This document shows positions 27,346-36,010 of a stretch of DNA of 64,000 bases, piece by piece (position 1 is the first letter of the stretch; every line of letters begins with the position of its first letter). A program made the translations under genes and the position numbers. The DNA lies in the NCBI RefSeq assembly GCF_030541005.1, contig NZ_JASSVM010000003.1, forward strand, positions 62,001 through 126,000, written 5' to 3'. Source of the stretch: Marinobacter sp. SS5-14b. GTDB taxonomy: Bacteria; Pseudomonadota; Gammaproteobacteria; Pseudomonadales; Oleiphilaceae. The notes beneath the pieces were generated by a model. That model saw nothing but the letters and a program-made list of their open reading frames with translations. It made no database searches and was not told where the DNA came from.

Positions 27346-28103
27346 AGCTTATCGAGTTTTTTCATGAGTTTGGGCCACCCGATGGGCAGTCGCTTCTCCA
27401 GTTCGTTCAGCCGCGAGGGCTTTAGCGCTGCTGGGTCGAAACCTTGTTTGCTGCCGTAAATCACCCAGTTGTTGGTTTTGCTCTTGAAGGTCAGCAGCAG
27501 AGGGAACTGACGCTTGAGTTCCCGCACAAGGTTGCCCTGAGGTTCCGGCATGCGGTGGTAGTTCAGTACCAGCCAGCCGTTGTCAGTCAAAGCCTGACTG
27601 CAGGCTTTGATGAATTGCCGTTGTGCTTGGGCCGGGCTCATTTTGTCGGCACTGTAGAGGTCGGTCAGAATCATTTCAGTGCCACATTCCGGAAGATTTT
27701 CCACCGCCAGGCGAGCATCCTGAATGGTGACTTTCAACCGGTCGGTTTCAGGCAGGGCAAACCAGTCCCGGGCAATGCTCGCGACTTTCTCCCGCAGCTC
27801 AAAAACCTGAATATCGCTTTCCGGCAGTAACCTGTGTAAGCCGTGCGCCAAAACCCCTCCACCCAGACCAAGTACCGTAATGTGTGCCGGCTCCCGAAAG
27901 GCAATGGGCAGCAGCATCGCTCGGTTGTATTCATGCACAGGAAGGTGGGGCGCCGAGCGGACGATTTTGCTCTGTTCGAAAATGGAGTCAAAACTCAGTA
28001 TGCGGTGTTTGCGATCATCAATAACCAGGATATTTCCGTAATTGTCGCGGTCTACATGAACAATGTCGCCCGCAATGGCGAGGTGGTTGATGATGGTGCC
28101 CAT
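27315..28103 (-). CDS. spermidine-synthase-like methyltransferase-fold protein
   Basis: A 262-residue Rossmann-fold protein of the spermidine/spermine synthase superfamily. It has the nucleotide-type motif LGLGGGVLAHGLHRLLPESD and then VFELREKVASIARDWF; a MILTDLYSADKMSP segment occupies the place of the aminopropyltransferase DxxDP region. The polyamine-binding aspartates are not conserved, so it is better called a spermidine-synthase-like methyltransferase-fold protein than a true SpeE. Its start overlaps the last base of the upstream lytic transglycosylase stop (TGATG), so the two are coupled. Confidence 0.7.
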   Translation of the reverse strand: MGTIINHLAIAGDIVHVDRDNYGNILVIDDRKHRILSFDSIFEQSKIVRSAPHLPVHEYNRAMLLPIAFREPAHITVLGLGGGVLAHGLHRLLPESDIQVFELREKVASIARDWFALPETDRLKVTIQDARLAVENLPECGTEMILTDLYSADKMSPAQAQRQFIKACSQALTDNGWLVLNYHRMPEPQGNLVRELKRQFPLLLTFKSKTNNWVIYGSKQGFDPAALKPSRLNELEKRLPIGWPKLMKKLDKLTHSSSQSGA

Positions 28104-28816
28104 CAGTTGGCAGCGTAACGTTCGTGCAAAATACCTACCCGCTCTACGTAGGCTTTGGTCTCTGCGTAGGGGGGAATGCCCTTGTATCGACCGACGGCAC
28201 CGGGGCCTGCGTTGTAGGCCGCGGTAGCGAGCCGGGTGTCGCCGCCGAAACGTGCCAGCATCTGGGCGAGGTAGTTCACTCCTCCGCGGATGTTTTCCGC
28301 AGCCTGCAGGGGATTCTGAACCCCCAGTTCTTTGGCGGTTCCCGGCATTAGTTGCATAAGGCCCTGGGCCCCGACCGGGGATAGTGCTTTGGGATTGAAG
28401 GCCGATTCTGCGTGAATGACGGCCCGCACCAGGGCCGGATCCACATCAAACTCCTGTGCCGCTGTCAGGATTTCTTCCTGATAGGGGCGAAGAAACAGCG
28501 GCGTTTTCCGCCAATCGACCTTTGAGCCCGGGTCGCAGGCATAGCAATGGAAGCGGATGACGTCGAAATCTGAATCCGCCGGCCTCATGCTGCTGTAGGC
28601 GACAACGCCGTGCTCATCGGTGTAGCGATAAACGGTTTCGTTCTTGCTTGAGGCCCGGGGCTGGCTCTGACTTTTGACGTTGGTAAATTCCACCCGGCCA
28701 TCCGGGTGAACCACACGCTTGATGGTATCGGCCATTACACTGCCACTGGCCATACATAGCCATATGGCAACGGCGGCTATTACGCTGGTTTGTGGTGTTG
28801 TAAGGTCAAACGTCAT
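28103..28816 (-). CDS. lytic transglycosylase with DUF4124 and SLT domains
   Basis: A 237-residue exported enzyme. A signal peptide ([20 protein letters not shown], cleavage after SVMA) is followed by a DUF4124-like segment that contains [15 protein letters not shown]. The C-terminal half is a lysozyme-like SLT domain with the catalytic glutamate in [15 protein letters not shown], then [32 protein letters not shown] and [11 protein letters not shown]. It cleaves glycan strands in the periplasm, forming anhydro-muropeptides. The start was set at ATG 28816 because it directly begins the signal peptide; an upstream in-frame ATG adds 42 residues and is less likely. Confidence 0.88.
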   Translation of the reverse strand: MTFDLTTPQTSVIAAVAIWLCMASGSVMADTIKRVVHPDGRVEFTNVKSQSQPRASSKNETVYRYTDEHGVVAYSSMRPADSDFDVIRFHCYACDPGSKVDWRKTPLFLRPYQEEILTAAQEFDVDPALVRAVIHAESAFNPKALSPVGAQGLMQLMPGTAKELGVQNPLQAAENIRGGVNYLAQMLARFGGDTRLATAAYNAGPGAVGRYKGIPPYAETKAYVERVGILHERYAAN

Positions 28817-29041
28817 TTCGGGCCCGGACTTCAGATGCGGATGCTTCAATGTACCGCTATTATCGCGGCAGATGTAGCCGCCTGTGTAGGAGTTTCGTGC
28901 CGGGATGATACGGAATGTTCTGTCTTTCACAAAACCCTTCACGCAGCCGGACTCCAGATTCTGACAGGCCGATGAGAATTTTCGCCCGTCAGGCTTTATT
29001 TCCGCTAGACTGCAGTTAAGTTACCTAAACAGGAGTTTCTT

Positions 29042-29281
29042 ATGCCTTTCTCTCCGGATCATCTTGCTGAACTGAATCTGTTACTGCAGTTTCCTTCCAC
29101 TTCAACTCAGGAAGGCATTAAGGTACACGCCCACACCGCAGCCGCAGAAACCGTTGCGGCAGCTGAATCCTTGTTCGCTAAAGGGCTCATATCCCGGAAT
29201 GATGGCGGCTATCTCACGCCGATGGGCTGTGAGGCTGTTGAGCTGACCCAGAAATTACAGTCAATGCTGGCAGGCGACTGA
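29042..29281 (+). CDS. TIGR02647-family small protein
   Basis: A 79-residue protein starting MPFSPDHLAELNLLLQFPST, with STSTQEGIKVHAHTAAAET and GLISRNDGGYLTPMGCEAVE later, matching the conserved family TIGR02647 from Pseudomonas and relatives. The fold looks like a small winged-helix-type or helical domain. No function is established. ATG follows AGGAG (ACAGGAGTTTCTT). Confidence 0.82.
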   Translation: MPFSPDHLAELNLLLQFPSTSTQEGIKVHAHTAAAETVAAAESLFAKGLISRNDGGYLTPMGCEAVELTQKLQSMLAGD

Positions 29282-29295
29282 AGGCAGGGGTTTAG

Positions 29296-29325
29296 CGTGG
29301 CCCTGTTGTGTTACTCAGGGCCACG
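29296..29325. terminator. hairpin after the TIGR02647-family gene
   Basis: A perfect 10-bp stem, CGTGGCCCTG with CAGGGCCACG, encloses a 10-base loop. It lies between the convergent TIGR02647-family and DUF1328 genes. Confidence 0.7.
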
Positions 29326-29346
29326 TGTAGCTGGTTTGAAAAGCCC

Positions 29347-29523
29347 CTAGACTTTGGGGCCTTTCCCTCTGATGACGTTAAACAGCACGGATACAACAAG
29401 CAGCACCAGAAAGATAAAAAACAGAATCTTCGCAAATCCTGCGGCGGTTCCGGCAATGCCTCCAAACCCCAGAACACCCGCAATTATAGCCACAACAAGA
29501 CACACTATAGCCCAGTAGAGCAT
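29347..29523 (-). CDS. DUF1328 (YtjA) family small membrane protein
   Basis: A 58-residue protein read on the minus strand. The start [19 protein letters not shown] is followed by [19 protein letters not shown] and a second hydrophobic helix, ending in RGKGPKV. This is the classic DUF1328 pattern of two helices with a glycine-rich centre. The ATG lies behind GGAGG. The family is widespread in proteobacteria, often near stress genes; its function is unknown. Confidence 0.88.
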   Translation of the reverse strand: MLYWAIVCLVVAIIAGVLGFGGIAGTAAGFAKILFFIFLVLLVVSVLFNVIRGKGPKV

Positions 29524-29630
29524 TTCCTATCCTCCGTTTCAGGGTTACACGTTAAACGTGGCACACCGTTGGCGATAGTGCAATTGAGAACCAGTCAGTG
29601 TTGATGAATGGTAATCGTGGTGTCAGGTTC

Positions 29631-30083
29631 TCAGTCTGTTTTTTCCGTAGGAAAAACGGAACGGGACAGTACAGGCTCACAGCCTATAACCCCCCGGGCC
29701 TGTTTGTGGGGGTGAAGATACCAACGTTGGCCTCCGCGGGTGAATGTCGTGATTTGCACCTGAAAGACTTCGGTTTCGACCGTCGCGGGAATGGGTGTGC
29801 CGTCGGCGTGACGGTATACACAGGAGGTGCCCAGCTTCAATGCCTGGCCGGCTGGCAGAGCGATGAAGCCGTCGTCCCGGACGACGGGTTCCCGGCCGTT
29901 AACATCCGTGATCTTGAGGCAGGGCCCGAAGTGAACCCGGTTTCTGTCTCCCACGGTTTCCTCCAGGCAGTGATGGGCGCTCAGCAGAATTATGTCCTCG
30001 GCAACTCCTGAATCCTGCCCGGGCATACTTTGACAGGCAGTCAGGGTGAGCGCCAGCAGGAGAGTATAGGTGGCTCTGATCAT
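29631..30083 (-). CDS. putative lipoprotein, unknown function
   Basis: A 150-residue protein with a lipoprotein signal: MIRATYTLLLALTLTAC, with LTAC as lipobox. The mature domain carries further cysteines (HHCLEE, GPCLKI, SCVYRH and GCEP) that could pair in the periplasm. No family is recognised. Its start codon shares one base with the stop of the upstream L,D-transpeptidase gene, so it is probably translated from the same mRNA and may assist that enzyme; that link is inference. Confidence 0.68.
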   Translation of the reverse strand: MIRATYTLLLALTLTACQSMPGQDSGVAEDIILLSAHHCLEETVGDRNRVHFGPCLKITDVNGREPVVRDDGFIALPAGQALKLGTSCVYRHADGTPIPATVETEVFQVQITTFTRGGQRWYLHPHKQARGVIGCEPVLSRSVFPTEKTD

Positions 30084-31765
30084 TATTGGCTCCTGGGGGT
30101 TAGCTGCAGATTTCCTTCTGAGTCAGACCTTAACGCATCAATCAAACGGCGGTCGCGCCCGTAAATGTCACTCCGGATCTGGAGGCGGCCCGCGCTATCA
30201 ACCCAGACAGTCCAATACTGAAGGTGTACCGGCACCGGATTTTCCAGTACAGCATTTGCGGGCTCTTCCTGGTCAATCGCCTGTTCAATGCGGTTTCGGT
30301 CCCAGTCGCTGTTGCCGGCCAGCAATCGTTCGGCCAGTTCAAAGGGCCGCTCTATCCGTATGCACCCCGAGCTCAACGTTCGCTCTATGCGGTTAAATAA
30401 ATACTGCCCCGGCGTGTCGTGAAGGTAAACCTCATACTGATTCGGGAACATGAATTTTACCTGCCCCAGGGCATTACTTCGCCCGGGTTGTTGCACTAAC
30501 TGGTAGGGGAAATTGTTAGCGGATAGTCCCGCCCAGTCTACCTCGGCGGGGTCTATCTCCACCCGATCTGCGCCCCAGCCCTGATAGACCTTGAAGTTCA
30601 GGCGCTCAAGATAGCCTGGGTCTGACTGTATCAGCGGCAGTTGGTCCTCGATCATTAGTTTGCGTGGCACGGTCCAGGTCGGGTTGAACACCAGGTAGCG
30701 AATACGGTCGCTGAACACCGGTGTTTGCCGAAACGGGCCGCCTACGATCACTCTCTGGCGCAATACTTCCTCACCGTTCTCTACCATGATCATCTCGAAA
30801 CCGGCGATATTCACCAGCACATAGGTATCGCCCAGCGAATCGGGCAGCCATCGCCAACGTTCCAGGTTGGCGTCGATCTGGCGGATGCGTTCTATGGGCA
30901 TCAGGTTCAGTGCGGCCAATGTCTTGCGGCCGATGATGCCATCAGGGTCCAGCCCGTGACGGGCCTGGAAGGCGGGAATGGCCTGGATCAGGTTTCCTGC
31001 ATAGAGGTGGTCGGTCGGGTTTTCGCCGGATTCCTGTAGGGTATCGTTATCGGCCATGGGCAGATCACCCAACAATATCAGCTGTTCACGGATAGCGGGC
31101 AGGCGTGGGTCGGTGTCGCCGGGGCGTATAGTGACTCCGGGTTCATTCAGTGGCCAGGGTCGACCCAGCAGTTCTGAAAGCTGGCGCCGGTAGCTGATCA
31201 GGCGTTGGTAGGCCGGCGCCGGTGGTTTGAGAGACTGTAAGGTCTGGTAGACCGAGCCGCTTTGAAGTGCATCGCTCAGGATGATGTGTACTTCCCGTTC
31301 TCTGCGGTTGGCTGTCCACTCAGCATGAATGGTTTGCGGATTAACTTTGCCTTCCAGCAGGTGCGACGCGAGTATCAGAAAAGCATCGGAGAAGACCAGG
31401 TCAATATCTGCCTGCAGTTCCGGTTCGCTATCGTCCGATGATGTCTGCGAAATCGCCTGCAGCGTTTTCTGGTGGTAGTCGGCAGGATTCAGGCCCTCGT
31501 CTGCGATTTCGCTAATGGCACGGACGAGTTCATCCTGAGCCGCCCGGGAATGCCAGGCGGATTCGTAATTCCTGGCTTCGTAGAATTTCGTCAAGGCTTC
31601 TTGTGCATACAGGGGTGCGTCGTGAACGGTAACCGGGTAGCCCGCTTGCATTGCCTCGATGCGATTGATGATGCTGTCATCGCTGAAGGCGTTCTGAGTA
31701 AGCATCAACAGGATGGATAGCATCAAATAGGGCGGCCCGTGAATCCGGCCTCTGGCATCCTGCAT
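30083..31765 (-). CDS. L,D-transpeptidase (YcbB/LdtD-type)
   Basis: A 560-residue murein L,D-transpeptidase. A signal peptide-like start (MLSILLMLTQNAFS) leads into a scaffold domain and a peptidoglycan-binding helical domain (QARHGLDPDGIIGRKTLAAL). The YkuD catalytic domain follows, with YVLVNIAGFEMIMVENGEEV and the active site HDTPGQYLFNRIERTLSSGC, where the cysteine is the nucleophile of SxGCxR. The family makes 3-3 cross-links in the periplasm and can be beta-lactam-insensitive except to carbapenems. AAGGAG precedes the ATG. Length is close to E. coli YcbB (615). Confidence 0.92.
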   Translation of the reverse strand: MQDARGRIHGPPYLMLSILLMLTQNAFSDDSIINRIEAMQAGYPVTVHDAPLYAQEALTKFYEARNYESAWHSRAAQDELVRAISEIADEGLNPADYHQKTLQAISQTSSDDSEPELQADIDLVFSDAFLILASHLLEGKVNPQTIHAEWTANRREREVHIILSDALQSGSVYQTLQSLKPPAPAYQRLISYRRQLSELLGRPWPLNEPGVTIRPGDTDPRLPAIREQLILLGDLPMADNDTLQESGENPTDHLYAGNLIQAIPAFQARHGLDPDGIIGRKTLAALNLMPIERIRQIDANLERWRWLPDSLGDTYVLVNIAGFEMIMVENGEEVLRQRVIVGGPFRQTPVFSDRIRYLVFNPTWTVPRKLMIEDQLPLIQSDPGYLERLNFKVYQGWGADRVEIDPAEVDWAGLSANNFPYQLVQQPGRSNALGQVKFMFPNQYEVYLHDTPGQYLFNRIERTLSSGCIRIERPFELAERLLAGNSDWDRNRIEQAIDQEEPANAVLENPVPVHLQYWTVWVDSAGRLQIRSDIYGRDRRLIDALRSDSEGNLQLTPRSQ

Positions 31766-32030
31766 GATTTTCTCCTTGTGAGCTGGCTCGCTGGTGGGTC
31801 TGTCTGATCTGACTGTTGTTCAGTATATCCTGAGATGCAAGCATCTTTGTGCCAGATGGTGGTAACCCGATGAGTTGAGGGAAAGGGGTGCTTTACCGTT
31901 ATTGTTTTTTTTCAGGTTCTGCTCGGGCTGGCAGAGGAGTAACCTGTGTTTAAAAAGTGATCAGTTTCTCGGGTTTCGCTGCAGTAAAAGCGTGATTGGT
32001 TTGTAACGAATGATAGTGGGGGGCAGGTCG

Positions 32031-32690
32031 ATGACTGAAAATAACCCCGATTTCAGCGCCTTGCGGCGATCTATGGTTGACCGTCAGATTGCACGGCGCG
32101 GCGTACGTGACAAACGGGTGCTTGAGGCAATGGTGCGGGTGCCAAGAGAGCTCTTCGTGCCAAAGCACCTGGCGGATGAGGCCTACGAAGACCATCCGTT
32201 GCCCATCGGCTATGGGCAAACGATTTCTCAGCCCTACATTGTTGCTCTGATGGCGGAAGCTTTGGCTCTGCAAGGAAGGGAGCGAGTGCTCGACATAGGC
32301 ACGGGCTCAGGCTATGCGGCGGCGGTGTTAGCCAGTATGGCGTTGGAAGTGTTCTCGATCGAGCGGATTCCGGAGCTGGTTCATCAGGCCCGGGCGAATC
32401 TTGATTGCGCGGGGTTTAGCCAGGTGTATCTACGCTGTGGTGACGGTACGCTGGGGTGGCCTGAAGCTGCACCGTTCGATGGAATTTGCGTGGCTGCGGG
32501 TGCGCCCTCAATCCCGGAGGCTCTCAAACAGCAACTGGCGGTCGGCGGAAGGCTGGTTATTCCGATTGGAGAGGAGTACTCGGGCCAGCAGCTTACGTGC
32601 ATTCGTCGCGTCTCGGAAACCGAGTTTTCCCGCGAAGACTACGGTAGCGTCCGCTTTGTTCCGTTATTGGGTGAAGAGGGGTGGCAGTAG
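32031..32690 (+). CDS. pcm: protein-L-isoaspartate O-methyltransferase
   Basis: A 219-residue PCMT that methylates isoaspartyl residues in damaged proteins with S-adenosylmethionine. Motif I is VLDIGTGSGYAAAVLA; the acceptor-binding segment YGQTISQPYIVA precedes it, and IPIGEEYSGQQL follows near the C-terminus. The start was placed at the ATG giving MTENNPDF, eight codons inside a longer frame, after GGGGGGCAGG. It is usually beside surE or nlpD in gammaproteobacteria; here it is alone. Confidence 0.92.
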   Translation: MTENNPDFSALRRSMVDRQIARRGVRDKRVLEAMVRVPRELFVPKHLADEAYEDHPLPIGYGQTISQPYIVALMAEALALQGRERVLDIGTGSGYAAAVLASMALEVFSIERIPELVHQARANLDCAGFSQVYLRCGDGTLGWPEAAPFDGICVAAGAPSIPEALKQQLAVGGRLVIPIGEEYSGQQLTCIRRVSETEFSREDYGSVRFVPLLGEEGWQ

Positions 32691-32705
32691 TTGCCCGCCC
32701 GCCCA

Positions 32706-32813
32706 TCAGGAACCGAGCATGCCGGCATAGGCTGAGTAGAAGAACGCGCAGGACCCGGCCAGAATGAAAGTCCAGGCGGGGATGATCATCAAAGAACGGG
32801 TCGGCTTGTTCAT
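32706..32813 (-). CDS. 35-residue single-helix membrane microprotein
   Basis: A short frame starting MNKPTRSLMIIPAWTFI followed by a helix that ends FFYSAYAGMLGS. One hydrophobic segment spans most of the peptide and the N-terminus is basic. GGAGG lies at ideal spacing before the ATG, which is the main support. A longer in-frame start upstream adds unrelated residues. The function is unknown; it is convergent with pcm. Confidence 0.55.
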   Translation of the reverse strand: MNKPTRSLMIIPAWTFILAGSCAFFYSAYAGMLGS

Positions 32814-33041
32814 AGCTACCTCCTTCGGTATGGCTAATCTATACGCTGACCCTTTCACTGTAGACCAGGATTGACGAATGTCACGAACTGGTTTTTGAGC
32901 AGCAGGTCTCATCTGGGAGCAAAATGGTCAGTGACTGAGGCGTTTATTGTCATTGAGGCTGCCACAAAGTCGGCTAGTATTGAATGAACCTGACGAAGTC
33001 ACTTCCAGACAACGTGCCTATAACAATAATAAGGAGCCGTA

Positions 33042-34724
33042 ATGGCTATCGATCCTCAAAAAAAGACCTCTGTTCACAGCCTGTTCTATTGGGCAGAGCA
33101 GACCCCTGACAAGGTTTATCTGACTCAGCCATACCCGGATGGTTCCGTTGAGGACATCACCTGGGCGCAGGCGGCCGATCAGGTAAGCCGGATGGCGGCC
33201 TACCTGGGAACGCTCAATCTTCCAGAAGGTAGCAGCATCGCGATTCTAGGAAAGAACAGCGCCCACTGGGTTCTGGCCGACCTCGCAATATGGGCGGCCG
33301 GTCACGTGAGTGTGCCTCTCTATCCGACCCTTAATGGTGAAACAGCGGCCTACGTTCTTGAGCACAGCGGTGCAAGGCTGATGTTTCTCGGTAAGCTGGA
33401 TGGCACGGCTGATGGCTGGAACGATATCAAGGGTTATATCCCGGCCGAACTGCCGATTATCTCCCTGCCTTTGTCGCCCCGGAATGACACGCCGAAATGG
33501 CTGGATATCGTTGCCGGGCAATCGCCGGCGGTGCCAACGCTGCCTGATCCGGATGATTTGGCGACGATTGTTTATACCTCCGGGAGTACCGGTCGCCCGA
33601 AGGGCGTGATGCACAGTTTCCGCACCATGATTTCGGTGGCGGACGGATTACAGCAATTGTTTCCGGTTTCTTCCAGCGAACGCATGCTGTCTTATCTTCC
33701 GTTGGCTCATGTGGCGGAGCGGGCAGCGGTAGAAACTCAATCGTTGTACTACGGTTTTCACCTTTACTTCGCTAATTCCCTGGAAACGTTTCAGGAGGAT
33801 CTGCAGCGTGCCAGGCCAACGCTGTTCTTCTCGGTGCCCCGCTTGTGGATGAAGTTCTATCTGGGGGTGAACGCCAAGTTGCCGCCCAAAAAGCAGAAAG
33901 TGCTTTTTAATATTCCGATTGTCCGTTCCCTTGTGAAGAAGAAAGTGCTCCGGCAGCTTGGCCTGGACCACTGCCGTGCAGCGCTTACGGGTGCGGCACC
34001 GTTGTCCGCTGAGATTATCAGCTGGTATCGGGGGCTGGGGTTAGAGCTGCTGGAGGTGTACGGCATGTCTGAGAACTTTGGTTACTCCCATGCCAATCGC
34101 CCCGGCCAGGCCAAAGCCGGCAGTGTCGGTATGGCGAACCCGGGCGTGGAACACCGGATTGGCGAGGGCGGCGAGGTGCAGGTGAAAAGCCCGGGGCAGA
34201 TGCTCGGCTACTTCAATAATGAAGAGAAAACCCGTGAAGATATTACCGCCGACGGTTTTCTGAAAACCGGTGACATGGGCGAAATTGATCAGGAAGGCTA
34301 CTTGCGTATTACTGGCCGGGTAAAAGATTTGTTCAAAACCTCCAAGGGCAAATATGTGGTACCGGTGCCTATCGAAAACCGTTTTAATCACCCGATGGCT
34401 GAGGTGGTGTGTGTGGCTGGCGCCAATCAGCCCCAGCCATGTCTGATGGTATTGTTGTCAGAGGATGTTCGGGGCGAGCTGGACCGGGGCGCGGATCGTG
34501 CCGAGCTGGAACAGGAGCTCGCCCGAGAACTGGATGCCGTCAACGCGGCCAGCGAAGCCCATGAGAAAGTCGCGTTTGTGGTTGTGGTCAGGGAACCCTG
34601 GACCATGGAGAACGGAATGCTGACGCCAACGATGAAGATCAAGCGTAACGTGATTGAAGACTTCTATAACCAGAAAATGGACGAGTGGTTTGCTCAGAAA
34701 CGGAAGGTGATCTGGGAGTTTTGA
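33042..34724 (+). CDS. AMP-binding fatty-acid/acyl-CoA ligase
   Basis: A 560-residue member of the acyl-activating superfamily. The AMP/ATP-binding loop reads VYTSGSTGRPKGVMHS, the A5 motif region is YGMSENFGYSH, and the A7-A8 block is LKTGDMGEIDQEGYLRITGR with VKDLFKTSKGKYV. Such enzymes adenylate a carboxylic acid and transfer it to CoA; long- or medium-chain fatty acids are likely because the hinge motif resembles bacterial long-chain ligases. The ATG follows AAGGAG. Hydrocarbon-degrading marine bacteria carry many paralogues; another begins at the right edge of this window. Confidence 0.85.
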   Translation: MAIDPQKKTSVHSLFYWAEQTPDKVYLTQPYPDGSVEDITWAQAADQVSRMAAYLGTLNLPEGSSIAILGKNSAHWVLADLAIWAAGHVSVPLYPTLNGETAAYVLEHSGARLMFLGKLDGTADGWNDIKGYIPAELPIISLPLSPRNDTPKWLDIVAGQSPAVPTLPDPDDLATIVYTSGSTGRPKGVMHSFRTMISVADGLQQLFPVSSSERMLSYLPLAHVAERAAVETQSLYYGFHLYFANSLETFQEDLQRARPTLFFSVPRLWMKFYLGVNAKLPPKKQKVLFNIPIVRSLVKKKVLRQLGLDHCRAALTGAAPLSAEIISWYRGLGLELLEVYGMSENFGYSHANRPGQAKAGSVGMANPGVEHRIGEGGEVQVKSPGQMLGYFNNEEKTREDITADGFLKTGDMGEIDQEGYLRITGRVKDLFKTSKGKYVVPVPIENRFNHPMAEVVCVAGANQPQPCLMVLLSEDVRGELDRGADRAELEQELARELDAVNAASEAHEKVAFVVVVREPWTMENGMLTPTMKIKRNVIEDFYNQKMDEWFAQKRKVIWEF

Positions 34725-34739
34725 GGCTGACCTTTGGCC

Positions 34740-34779
34740 AAAAAAAACGCCGACATGGTTTCATGCCGGCGTTTTTTTT
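34740..34779. terminator. rho-independent terminator after the acyl-CoA ligase gene
   Basis: A-rich stem AAAAAACGCCGACATG pairs with CATGCCGGCGTTTTTT (one mismatch) and ends in a T-run. The matching A-run on the other side makes it bidirectional, serving the convergent 64-residue gene as well. Confidence 0.85.
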
Positions 34780-34796
34780 GGGGTTCGCTATGGAAA

Positions 34797-34991
34797 TCAG
34801 ACGCCGCCTTGTACCTGGGGCAGATCCTGAGCCACGGCTGCAGCCTTGCGGTTGGCAATTCTCAGCTTGCGGCTGATGAATTGGATCCCCTGTTTTACGG
34901 CAGCGCGGGTATACTGGCTCCGCATCTCTACACCATTGTGGAGGATGCTGGATGGCAGCGTGCTAACGCTCGCGGTGTGCTTCTGAATCAT
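34797..34991 (-). CDS. 64-residue basic protein, unknown function
   Basis: A short minus-strand gene with an AAGGAGG ribosome-binding site seven bases before ATG. The product is basic and helical in its second half (TRAAVKQGIQFISRKLRIAN, then RKAAAVAQDLPQVQGGV). It lacks a signal peptide or membrane helix. It diverges from the LysR-type gene across about 115 bp, so that regulator could control it. No family is recognised. Confidence 0.55.
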   Translation of the reverse strand: MIQKHTASVSTLPSSILHNGVEMRSQYTRAAVKQGIQFISRKLRIANRKAAAVAQDLPQVQGGV

Positions 34992-35108
34992 GGCGCCTTC
35001 CTCCTTAACGGGTGGCTGGAATCGTTAACTTGCAAACTATTTTAGGGGTTCTTATTTGCAGTTTGAATACGTTAAAATCCGTACTCATGTTGCGAATATG
35101 CAGTAACT

Positions 35109-36008
35109 ATGGACTGGGATTATCTTCGATATATAAGAGCTTTGGCAATAGGCGGCACCTTCGCTAAGGCTGGTGAATTGCTGGGTGTGCATCAAACCAC
35201 TGTTTTAAGACGACTTGATCAGATGGAAGACTCGTTGGGGCTTCGCTTTTTTGAGCGAAATCGCGATGGCTTGCAGCTGACACCCGTTGGTGAAATGGCC
35301 TACCGCGAGGCCGAAAGGCTGGCGGTGGACATGGAGAACCTTGAGCGAAAGCTGGTGGGCCAGGACGGAGCCCCGATTGGCAAAGTCAGAATTGCGGCTG
35401 AAGATACGTTGATGAACGAGCTGCTGAGCCCGATTCTTGCTGAGCTGGTTCGTGAGTACCCGGACATTGAGCTGGAGGTGCTTACCGATAACGACGTCGC
35501 CAACCTGAGCCACCGAGAAGCGGATTTGACATTACGCCCGGAGAACAAGCCCCAGGCTACGCTGGAAGGCGAGCGTATTGCGGCGATTGATTCGGCAGTC
35601 TACGGAGCAGCGAAATACTGCCGACAACATCGGGCAATGGACATCGAAAATCGCCCGGAAGACTGCACCTGGATTGTGCCGGATGAAACCTTCAGCCATC
35701 TGGCGACTGGCAGGTGGTACCGCAAGCACCTCAAAAACGCGAGCTCACTGATTCGCTGCAACAGTTTGCAGTCCATGGTTGCATTGGCCAGGTCGGGAGC
35801 CGGACTGGCCGTTTTACCCTGCTACCTCGGTGAGCCTGCCAAAGAGCTGCGTCGGATTTCCGATCCCCTTGAAGGTGAAAGCGTGGATCTCTGGCTGCAC
35901 GTAAACCAGGATACCCAGCAGATGGCGCGAGTGCGGATTGTGATGGAGTTTCTGGCGGAGCGGTTAAAGGCGCTGGAGTCGGCTATCGAGATCAGCAGCA
36001 CACTTTGA
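35109..36008 (+). CDS. LysR-family transcriptional regulator
   Basis: A 299-residue LTTR. The winged helix-turn-helix covers about residues 1-65 (WDYLRYIRALAIGGTFAKAG, then LLGVHQTTVLRRLDQMEDSL). The remainder is a periplasmic-binding-protein-like effector domain starting GKVRIAAEDTLMNELLSPIL. It resembles the LTTR subgroup with a short N-terminus (no preceding start codons in frame). The target is probably its divergent neighbour or itself; the inducer is unknown. Confidence 0.88.
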   Translation: MDWDYLRYIRALAIGGTFAKAGELLGVHQTTVLRRLDQMEDSLGLRFFERNRDGLQLTPVGEMAYREAERLAVDMENLERKLVGQDGAPIGKVRIAAEDTLMNELLSPILAELVREYPDIELEVLTDNDVANLSHREADLTLRPENKPQATLEGERIAAIDSAVYGAAKYCRQHRAMDIENRPEDCTWIVPDETFSHLATGRWYRKHLKNASSLIRCNSLQSMVALARSGAGLAVLPCYLGEPAKELRRISDPLEGESVDLWLHVNQDTQQMARVRIVMEFLAERLKALESAIEISSTL

Positions 36009-36010
36009 GG

